DNA of 13,071 nucleotides, from positions 1 through 13,071 of the forward strand of contig UQAB01000035.1 of NCBI GenBank assembly GCA_900538765.1, written 5' to 3'. This document shows, in pieces, positions 7,637 to 13,071 of this stretch. Source of the DNA: an uncultured Azospirillum sp. (GTDB taxonomy: Bacteria; Pseudomonadota; Alphaproteobacteria; RF32; CAG-239). The stretch's first letter is position 1, and the number at the start of each line of letters is the position of its first letter. Under the pieces are notes generated by a model. The model was not told the DNA's origin, did not search any database, and saw only the letters and a list, made by a program, of their open reading frames with translations. The position numbers and the translations under genes were made by a program.

Positions 7637-8959
7637 TTACTGCCCGACAGGAAGGCTGTATCCTTCCTCTTCGTATTGTTTCAATTTATTCCTCAACGTC
7701 CGAATGGAAATGCCGAGGATATTCGCCGCCGTCGTCCGGTTGCCCATCGTGTGTTTCAGTGTATCAATAATCAGGCTGCGTTCCATATTGGCAACGGTCC
7801 GGCCGACAAATTCGCCGCCGCTCATTTCCTCACCGATTTCCGGCTTGGCAATAACCGCCTCAGGATCGTTCAGCATAACGGCATCAGCCTCAATTTTATC
7901 GCCGACACTCATCAATACGGCGCGGTGAATTGTATTTTCCAGTTCACGGACATTTCCCGGCCAGAGATAATTTTTCAGCTTGGCTTCAGCTTCCGCCGAT
8001 AAGTCTTTCATCGGCAGTTCATTCAATTCAGAATATTTCTTTACAAAATGTTTGGCCAGCACGGGAACATCTTCAGGACGTTCGCGCAACGGCGGAATAT
8101 TGATATTGACGACATTCAGGCGATAATACAAGTCCTGCCGGAACGTGCCGTTTTTTACGGCTTCTGCCAGATTGCGGTTGGAAGTGGCGATAATGCGGGT
8201 ATTTACCTTAATCGGCGCTTTACCGCCGATACGGTCAATTTCCTTTTCCTGAATCGCGCGCAGGAGCTTGGACTGGATTTTAATATCCATTTCCGAAATT
8301 TCATCCAACAGCAGCGTTCCGTCGCTTGCTTCCTCAAATTTACCGATACGGCGGGCGACGGCTCCGGTGAATGCGCCTTTCTCATAACCGAAAAGCTCCG
8401 ACTCCAGCAGCGTTTCCGGAATGGCGGCACAGTTGACGGCAACAAATTTTTTATTGGCGCGCTTGGAATTGTCGTGAATAAAGCGTGAAAAAATTTCCTT
8501 ACCGGTTCCGGACTCTCCGGTCAGCAGGATATTGGCTTCCGACGGGGCAACCTGCTTTGCCAGTTTCAGAATGTTTTCCGTTTTTTTATCACCGTAAATC
8601 AACGCATGGTTTTCGCGGGTAGCGGCCGCAAGCACCGCGCCGATTAATTCGGGATCCGGCGGCAGCGGGATATATTCTTTGGCACCGGCTTTAATCGCCT
8701 TGACGGCCAGTCCGGCATCATTTGCCACACCACAGGCCACAACCAGAACATTAATCCGCTCGCTTTCCAGTTGTTGGATAAACCGGTAGACATCAAGCTT
8801 GACGTCTATCATAACCAGTTCGATTGCTTTTCCGGAGCGCAAAATCTCCATCGCCGGTTCAATGTCATCAGCTATGGAAACATGTCCGCCCTGCGCAAAA
8901 GCAATTTTACTTGCCGCGCCGATTTGGCCTTCTAATGTTCCGACAATAAGCAATTCCAT
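7637..8959 (-). CDS. flbD: FlbD-type sigma-54 activator of flagellar genes
   Basis: This 440-residue protein has NtrC-family architecture. The N-terminal receiver-like domain (1-115) opens with ELLIVGTLEG and continues through VVACGV and AGAKEYIPLPPD, a close match in pattern to Caulobacter FlbD. The AAA+ domain has Walker A GESGTGKE at 148-155, the sigma-54 contact loop GAFTGA at 195-200 and Walker B GTLLLDE at 214-220. The C-terminal Fis-type helix-turn-helix includes NRTTAANILGISIRTLRNKL. The receiver keeps D52 but lacks the acidic pair after the first strand that binds magnesium in true receivers, so activation by phosphorylation is doubtful. In Caulobacter, FlbD is instead controlled by the trans-acting factor FliX. 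FlbD switches on late sigma-54 flagellar promoters and represses early ones. An AGGG lies 7 nt before the ATG and overlaps the fliN stop. Confidence 0.92.
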   Translation of the reverse strand: MELLIVGTLEGQIGAASKIAFAQGGHVSIADDIEPAMEILRSGKAIELVMIDVKLDVYRFIQQLESERINVLVVACGVANDAGLAVKAIKAGAKEYIPLPPDPELIGAVLAAATRENHALIYGDKKTENILKLAKQVAPSEANILLTGESGTGKEIFSRFIHDNSKRANKKFVAVNCAAIPETLLESELFGYEKGAFTGAVARRIGKFEEASDGTLLLDEISEMDIKIQSKLLRAIQEKEIDRIGGKAPIKVNTRIIATSNRNLAEAVKNGTFRQDLYYRLNVVNINIPPLRERPEDVPVLAKHFVKKYSELNELPMKDLSAEAEAKLKNYLWPGNVRELENTIHRAVLMSVGDKIEADAVMLNDPEAVIAKPEIGEEMSGGEFVGRTVANMERSLIIDTLKHTMGNRTTAANILGISIRTLRNKLKQYEEEGYSLPVGQ

Positions 8960-8968
8960 TATTTTACC

Positions 8969-9322
8969 CTATTTGTTAACTGATTTTACAACCTCGGTCA
9001 TAGTAATACCCAGCTTGTTATCGACAACAACAACTTCGCCGCGGGCGACCAGGTTATTATTCACATAAATGTCAATCGCTTCGCCAACCTTGCGGTCCAG
9101 CTCAATAATCGCACCTTTGTTCAAGGACAATAGCTGGCTGACGGTCATGCTGGCTTTGCCCAAAATGGCAGAAACCTTAACCGGGATGTCATAGACAGGC
9201 TCCAGATCCGCGGCAGAACTCGGAATATCAAAATTATCGATATCGCTTTCCTTCCGCAAAACCGGCTCTTCATCAGCGGCCTGATTTTCGCTCATTTCAT
9301 CCAGATTTAAATTATCACTCAT
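8969..9322 (-). CDS. fliN: FliN, flagellar C-ring switch protein
   Basis: This protein of about 117 residues has an acidic, flexible N-terminus of about 45 residues. It is followed by a single SpoA (surface presentation of antigens) domain with the typical elements VYDIPVKVSAILGKASMTV, LLSLNKGAIIELDR and GEAIDIYVNNNLVARGEVVV. The last element is the FliN hallmark. FliN forms the bottom of the C ring with FliG and FliM, binds FliH at the export apparatus and takes part in rotation switching. Two in-frame ATGs (9328 and 9322) are possible. I chose 9322 because the strong AGGGAG Shine-Dalgarno (9330-9335) is 7 nt from it but only 1 nt from the upstream ATG. The gene lies between fliH and flbD, as in the Caulobacter fliF operon. 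fliM is not in the window. Confidence 0.93.
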   Translation of the reverse strand: MSDNLNLDEMSENQAADEEPVLRKESDIDNFDIPSSAADLEPVYDIPVKVSAILGKASMTVSQLLSLNKGAIIELDRKVGEAIDIYVNNNLVARGEVVVVDNKLGITMTEVVKSVNK

Positions 9323-9341
9323 ATTCATACTCCCTGTTGCG

Positions 9342-10103
9342 CTACTCAGTATCTAACATTTTTACGGCTTTATCAAGCATGTCGGCACTATTTCTTTCAA
9401 CACCGCCGTTTTCCCATTCGACCCGGCAATCCCCCATGGCAAGCGAAGAATCCTTATGCAGGGTAATCTTTCCTTCAAAATCAAAGACATGTGCCATACG
9501 CCCGATAATTTCCTGCACTTTGCCAATCATATCCGGATTAAAATAAAAAGACAATTTCGGCTCGGCGGCAAAGTTTTTAAAATTCTCTTCCAAAAAGCGG
9601 CTGACCAATTCTAATGCGTTTTCTTCCAGCAAAGTCGGCACCAGGCGGCGGACAAGGGCTGACGCCATGGAGCGAAACTGTTCCTCCAGATTGTTTTTCA
9701 GCGTCGTATAATCGCCAAGAACCTTGGACAGTTCCTCATCAATTTTAATCAGCAACCGGTCATCGTTTTCCGCAGCAGCGGCCGCGGCATCATCCAGCCC
9801 TTTCTGATAAGCAATACCTTCGGCAAGCTTTATCTTTTCCGCCACTTCTTCTTCGGTATATCCCTGAATAACCGGCGGCAATTCGACCTTTGGTTCTTCA
9901 GGAATGAATATTTCCGGTTCAGGCAACAGCTCTGCAACGACTTCAGTTTCCGGCTCCGCAATTACTTCCGTATTCTCGGTATTATCCGCTTCTGCGGGAA
10001 CAGTTACGGCCGTGTCAGTTTCGGGAACTTCAATAACGGCAGCCGGATCTTCGTTATTACTCAAAACGAAGTTATCAAACAAAAATTTCTGATATTCGGC
10101 CAT
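9342..10103 (-). CDS. fliH: FliH/FlbE-type flagellar export ATPase regulator
   Basis: This is a 253-residue protein. It opens with AEYQKFLFDNFVL, then a long Glu/Pro-rich, probably disordered stretch (about 18-78) that includes EPEIFIPEEPKVELPP. A helical region follows with the FliH-like pattern GYTEEEVAEKIKLAEGIAYQKG (split across 81-102) and an alanine run at 106-111. A coiled segment covers about 115-175. The C-terminal domain ends with SLAMGDCRVEWENGGVERN at 220-238, the most diagnostic FliH element. FliH holds the FliI ATPase as an FliH2-FliI complex, delivers it to the export gate and binds FliN, the product of the next gene. The Caulobacter homologue in this operon position is called FlbE. 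fliI is not in the window. No strong Shine-Dalgarno lies directly before this ATG. Confidence 0.85.
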   Translation of the reverse strand: MAEYQKFLFDNFVLSNNEDPAAVIEVPETDTAVTVPAEADNTENTEVIAEPETEVVAELLPEPEIFIPEEPKVELPPVIQGYTEEEVAEKIKLAEGIAYQKGLDDAAAAAAENDDRLLIKIDEELSKVLGDYTTLKNNLEEQFRSMASALVRRLVPTLLEENALELVSRFLEENFKNFAAEPKLSFYFNPDMIGKVQEIIGRMAHVFDFEGKITLHKDSSLAMGDCRVEWENGGVERNSADMLDKAVKMLDTE

Positions 10104-10118
10104 TCTTTATTGTTTTCC

Positions 10119-11141
10119 CTAATAAATCATCTCGTCGCTGTCTTTACCTTCGCTGATGACAATTTCACCGGAGTTAGACAGTTCCTTGGTCGCATTGACG
10201 ATATATTGCTGAGCTTCCTCAACATCACGCAAACGCACCGGCCCCATGGCTTCCATATCTTCTTTGATAATTTTACCGGCACGTGATGACATATTGTTGA
10301 AAAACAGGCTTTTAATCGTTTCTGAGGCACCTTTCAGGGCAACAGCCAGTTTGTCTTTGTCAACATTACGCAGCAAAATCTGAATGCCCTGAGAATCGAC
10401 GCGGATAAGATCCTCAAAAGTAAACATAAGAGATTTGACGCGTTCGGCAGATTCCGGATTGCGGTCTTCCAGAGCATCCATGAAACGGGCTTCCGTTCCG
10501 CGGTCCAAAGAGTTGAAAATATCGGCAATAAGCTCGTGCGAATCGCGGCGAGTGGATTTGGAAAGGTTGCTCATAAATTCTTTGCGCAGCGTTTTTTCCA
10601 AACCGTCCAGGACTTCTTTCTGCACCGAATCCATTCTCAGCATACGCATAACGATTTCCATGGCAAAATTTTCCGGCAGCAGCGCGATAACTTTAGCAGC
10701 ATGATCGGGTTTGATTTTGGAAAGGATGACGGCAATGGTCTGCGGATATTCGTTCTTGAGATAATTTGCCAGCACATGTTCGTTTACATTGCCCAGCTTA
10801 TCCCACATGGTACGACCGGCAGGGCCGCGGATTTCTTCCATAATATTGGCAACACGGTCTTTATCTAACGCTTTGGACAACAGCCTTTCCGTTGATTCAT
10901 AAGTTCCGACCAGTGATCCGGCACTGGACAGTTTTTCATTAAACTCAGCAAAGAGCTGCTCGACGACGTTTGAGTTTACTTTACCCAGACTGGCCATGAT
11001 GACTGAAAGCTCCTTGATTTCCTCATCATCCATCAAAGCAAAAATCGCGGCGGATTTTTCCTCATCAAGCGACATCATCAAAATGGCCGCTTTCTGCTGG
11101 CCTGAAATGAGGTTATAATCATCTATTACATTTTGCTTCAT
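10119..11141 (-). CDS. fliG: FliG, flagellar rotor/switch protein
   Basis: This 340-residue protein is close to the usual FliG length. The N domain (about 10-100) binds FliF. The middle domain has the EHPQ motif in the form EYPQ at 131-134, which is the FliM contact. An MFTF hinge motif lies at 239-242. The C-terminal torque domain has DSQGIQILLRNV (249-260) and ALKGA, followed by the charged helix SSRAGKIIKEDMEAMGPVRL. There R287, E294, D295 and R303 align with the E. coli residues that interact electrostatically with the stator MotA. FliG sits on the cytoplasmic face of the MS ring, converts ion flow to rotation and switches direction. It follows fliF by 13 nt. The H-to-Y change in EHPQ is the only small deviation from the usual motif that I noticed. 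Confidence 0.97.
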   Translation of the reverse strand: MKQNVIDDYNLISGQQKAAILMMSLDEEKSAAIFALMDDEEIKELSVIMASLGKVNSNVVEQLFAEFNEKLSSAGSLVGTYESTERLLSKALDKDRVANIMEEIRGPAGRTMWDKLGNVNEHVLANYLKNEYPQTIAVILSKIKPDHAAKVIALLPENFAMEIVMRMLRMDSVQKEVLDGLEKTLRKEFMSNLSKSTRRDSHELIADIFNSLDRGTEARFMDALEDRNPESAERVKSLMFTFEDLIRVDSQGIQILLRNVDKDKLAVALKGASETIKSLFFNNMSSRAGKIIKEDMEAMGPVRLRDVEEAQQYIVNATKELSNSGEIVISEGKDSDEMIY

Positions 11142-11154
11142 TGTTATTTATGCC

Positions 11155-12777
11155 CTAATTATTATCATTCTGGTAAAGCCAGCTGCGAATGATGTTAACC
11201 GCAGCGTCCGGGTTGCGTTCAACCGTATCATTAATCTTTTTCAGCGACGATACCTTAATCCGTCCGTCAATTTTATTCATATTAATCAATTCTTCAACTT
11301 CATCATTGTCATTATTCAAAAAGTTTGACAACAACAGGTTATCTTCTTCTGGATTATCACCTAACAATCTCGTATCTCCATTTTGCGGTCCAGACAAATC
11401 AAACGCGTTATTAATCAGCGGGCGGATAACCAGCAATATTACCAAAATGGCAACTATCGCAACACCGACTCCTTCTGCAACACGCATCAGTTCATCCTTG
11501 GTAAAGCCCATTATCAGCGGAACAGGCGCCGGTTCGGGTTCCGGTTCAAAAGAAACAAACTTCATATTTTCGACTTCGACAACGTCACCGCGATCTCCGT
11601 CAAAGCCAACGGCTGATTTGACTAAATCCGCCAGTTTTTTCATTTCTTCATCCGTCCGGGGACGATAGACATATTTGCCGTCGTCATCCTTGGTATAAAA
11701 ACCGTCAACCATAACGGCAACGGTCAAACGACGTATGGTTCCGGTATTTTTAACCTTATTCCTGACGGTTTTGGAAATTTCATAATTGATTGTTTCCTCC
11801 GTTTTGGAATTTTTAGTATAAGTTCCGGAGCTTTGGTTAGCCATATCGCCGTTCGGGATATTTTGGGCAACGGTAACTGTTCCGTTTTGATCCGTACTGG
11901 CTGAATCGTCATTCATTGTTGCCTGAGAGCGGACAACCTGACCGTCCGGGTCATAAATTTCCTCATTGGTCACAACCTGATCAAAGTCCATATCGATATT
12001 GACCTGGGCACGCACTTTACCTGTGCCGATGGTCTTTTCCAACAGATTTTGGACATTCTGCGCCATTTTGAGTTCCTGCTCCTGGCGCATGAGTTCATTA
12101 TTGGCCGCCGTCAGGGTGTTTTCATCTTCATAATTATTGGTCAGAAGGTTTCCCGCACTATCGACAATCGCAACGTTTTTAACGTCAAGTTTCGGCACAG
12201 CGGCGGCAATCAGTTTTTGAATTGCTATAACGCTTTGGGGGCTGAGCGGCCCGTGAACTGTTCTGATAACAACGGAAGCCGAAGGCATTTGTTCTTCTTT
12301 GGAAAACATTTCGCGTTTGGGCATAACCAAATGCACTCTGGCACTTTTGACATTATCAACACTGCGAATCGTCCGCGCCAACTCGCCTTCCAGAGCTCTT
12401 ATCAAATTGACATTCTGCATAAAATTGGTAGAACCCAGCGCATCGCCGTTGTCAAAAATTTCGTATCCGACATTGGCTCCCTTGGAGGCCAGCGCCAATT
12501 CCGCCGTATCAATGCGCATTTTATTGACCTGGTCGGACGGGACAAGAATTTCCGTACCATTGTTTTCCAGGCGATATTTGACGTTTGCGCTTTCCAGACG
12601 GGTGACTATTTGCTTGGCGTCTTCAAGTTCCAAGTCAGTATAAAGCACCGAATATTCGGTCGAATTCATCTGGGTTGCCAGATAAACAAAAAAACTTATC
12701 AGAAACAAAACCACTGCGGCCAGAGAAGCCAATCTTCCCGGCGACAGGTTTTTGATGCTTTGAATAAAATTATTCAT
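11155..12777 (-). CDS. fliF: FliF, flagellar MS-ring protein
   Basis: This 540-residue protein has the usual FliF length and layout. The first membrane helix is at about 17-36. The periplasmic ring-building (YscJ/FliF) region follows, with GYEIFDNGDALGST, the run QNVNLIRALEGELARTI and SARVHLVMPKREMF. A polar, Asn/Thr-rich segment in the middle corresponds to the less conserved beta-collar region. The second membrane helix is at about 433-451. The cytoplasmic tail ends in the FliG-binding motif (about 502-536: GRIKVSSLKKI, then NPDAAVNIIRSWL). FliF forms the inner-membrane MS ring, the first structure assembled. It is the first gene of the operon. A GGGGA Shine-Dalgarno (12782-12786) with a short spacer supports this ATG. 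The upstream gap contains the likely promoter. Confidence 0.97.
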   Translation of the reverse strand: MNNFIQSIKNLSPGRLASLAAVVLFLISFFVYLATQMNSTEYSVLYTDLELEDAKQIVTRLESANVKYRLENNGTEILVPSDQVNKMRIDTAELALASKGANVGYEIFDNGDALGSTNFMQNVNLIRALEGELARTIRSVDNVKSARVHLVMPKREMFSKEEQMPSASVVIRTVHGPLSPQSVIAIQKLIAAAVPKLDVKNVAIVDSAGNLLTNNYEDENTLTAANNELMRQEQELKMAQNVQNLLEKTIGTGKVRAQVNIDMDFDQVVTNEEIYDPDGQVVRSQATMNDDSASTDQNGTVTVAQNIPNGDMANQSSGTYTKNSKTEETINYEISKTVRNKVKNTGTIRRLTVAVMVDGFYTKDDDGKYVYRPRTDEEMKKLADLVKSAVGFDGDRGDVVEVENMKFVSFEPEPEPAPVPLIMGFTKDELMRVAEGVGVAIVAILVILLVIRPLINNAFDLSGPQNGDTRLLGDNPEEDNLLLSNFLNNDNDEVEELINMNKIDGRIKVSSLKKINDTVERNPDAAVNIIRSWLYQNDNN

Positions 12778-12781
12778 AGAT

Positions 12782-12786
12782 TCCCC
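12782..12786 (-). promoter_or_regulatory. Shine-Dalgarno of fliF
   Basis: GGGGA lies about 5 nt upstream of the fliF ATG on the minus strand and supports the chosen start. Confidence 0.6.
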
Positions 12787-12823
12787 AATCTATCCAAATT
12801 TAAAATTCCCCTTCCTTTTCTTT

Positions 12824-12850
12824 ATAATATTTTTTCTCCAAACAGAACAA
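12824..12850 (-). promoter_or_regulatory. Candidate vegetative-type promoter of the fliF operon
   Basis: On the minus strand, TTGTTC (12845-12850) and TATTAT (12824-12829) resemble a -35/-10 pair, but the spacer is 15 nt, shorter than the ideal 17. An alternative -10 two bases downstream (TTATAA) gives a 17-nt spacer but a poorer hexamer. The position, 45-75 nt upstream of fliF and after the terminator, fits the operon promoter. The exact element is uncertain. Confidence 0.3.
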
Positions 12851-12853
12851 CAT

Positions 12854-12868
12854 TTTACAACATATTAA
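12854..12868 (-). promoter_or_regulatory. CtrA-like binding site upstream of fliF
   Basis: The minus strand reads TTAA-N7-TAAA, one mismatch from the alphaproteobacterial CtrA consensus TTAA-N7-TTAA. It lies just upstream of the candidate -35. The fliF operon of Caulobacter is a CtrA-controlled class II operon, so the position is meaningful. The surroundings are AT-rich, so a chance match is possible. Confidence 0.3.
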
Positions 12869-12923
12869 CAGCTCCTCAGTAATTCTCTTTGTAATTTTAC
12901 GGCTATTCACATGATTGCCAATG

Positions 12924-12963
12924 AAAAAGCCCTCACAATAATGAATTGAGGGCTCTTTTCTTT
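12924..12963 (-). terminator. Rho-independent terminator of the right-hand Cys-rich gene
   Basis: An 8-bp perfect stem (AGCCCTCA at 12928-12935 with TGAGGGCT at 12947-12954) encloses an 11-nt loop. On the minus strand it is followed by a T-run (the A-run at 12924-12928 of the plus strand), 28 nt after the stop codon of the Cys-rich gene. The plus side also has a T-rich tail (CTTTTCTTT), so it could work in both directions, although no plus-strand gene ends here. It would insulate the fliF promoter from upstream transcription. Confidence 0.82.
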
Positions 12964-12981
12964 AGTTGAGTTAAAATTTGT

Positions 12982-13071
12982 CTACTTACACTCACCGAAC
13001 CAGGTTCCGCTGTTGTCTTTACAACGCTGGGTAAATGTCTGCCCGGCTTTACAGTCTGCCGCGGTTTGTTC
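12982..13071 (-). CDS. Cys-rich protein, C-terminal fragment (partial at the window edge)
   Basis: The minus strand is open from the right edge to a TAG at 12982-12984 and encodes the last 29 residues of a longer protein. The visible piece has three cysteines in the pattern C-x9-C-x10-C and ends GTWFGECK. This resembles the Cys-rich units of the protein at the left edge of the window (for example FGNTWNC). The frame is supported by the stop codon, by the hairpin terminator just downstream, and by the even Cys spacing typical of small exported repeat proteins. Function is unknown, and nothing can be said about its N-terminus. It is a separate transcription unit upstream of fliF in the same direction. 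Confidence 0.62.
   Translation of the reverse strand, partial: EQTAADCKAGQTFTQRCKDNSGTWFGECK

Noticed and set aside
9780..9800. GCAGCGGCCGCGGC stretch as a repeat or site
   Set aside because: It simply encodes the alanine run at residues 106-111 of FliH.
12049..12882. 277-codon plus-strand open frame opposite fliF
   Set aside because: It is antisense to a confidently identified fliF, the translation shows no domain and it is rich in odd residues typical of shadow frames.
12857..12885. GAGGAG followed by ATG upstream of fliF as a small leader ORF
   Set aside because: The ATG is followed by one sense codon and then TAA, so it encodes only two residues. The GAGGAG is probably incidental.
12899..12922. 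TGGCA-containing stretch as a sigma-54 promoter of fliF
   Set aside because: The minus strand has TGGCAAT, but the GC element expected about 11 nt further is TGAA, so the essential GC doublet is missing.

Overview
The window is almost entirely one compact flagellar gene cluster on the minus strand (about 12777 down to 911), flanked on each side by a piece of a cysteine-rich, probably exported protein gene. The organism is most likely an alphaproteobacterium. The order fliF-fliG-fliH-fliN-flbD matches the fliF operon known from Caulobacter, the sigma-54 activator looks like FlbD (degenerate receiver, GAFTGA loop, Fis-type HTH), and FliH resembles the alphaproteobacterial FlbE type. Cys-rich proteins with motifs like those of the flanking genes are, from memory, common in uncultured host-associated Alphaproteobacteria. 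That narrower placement is inference.

Layout from left to right. A plus-strand Cys-rich protein with an Lcl/DUF1566-like C-terminus (2-907, 5' end outside the window) converges on the flagellar operon with only 3 nt between the two stop codons. The operon is transcribed right to left: fliF (MS ring), fliG (rotor switch), fliH (export ATPase regulator), fliN (C ring), flbD (sigma-54 activator), flhA (export gate), flhF (SRP-type GTPase for placement), flhG (MinD-like ATPase for number), a FliK-like protein, and a J-domain/TM/SH3-like protein. Gaps are 20 nt or less, and the last three genes overlap (8 nt and 4 nt), so one transcript and translational coupling are likely. Upstream of fliF lies a 204-nt gene-free stretch. 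It holds the probable operon promoter, a CtrA-like half-site pair and a strong hairpin terminator. The terminator closes a second Cys-rich gene, of which only the last 29 residues are visible (12982-13071, minus).

Functionally, FliF and FliG build the base on which FliN and FliH act. FlhA receives export substrates, FlhF and FlhG set where and how many flagella are made, FlbD probably times the late sigma-54 flagellar genes, and the FliK-like protein may control hook length. The least explained genes are the J-domain/SH3 protein at the operon end and the two Cys-rich flanking genes. I found no RNA genes, CRISPR arrays, insertion sequences or clear pseudogenes.
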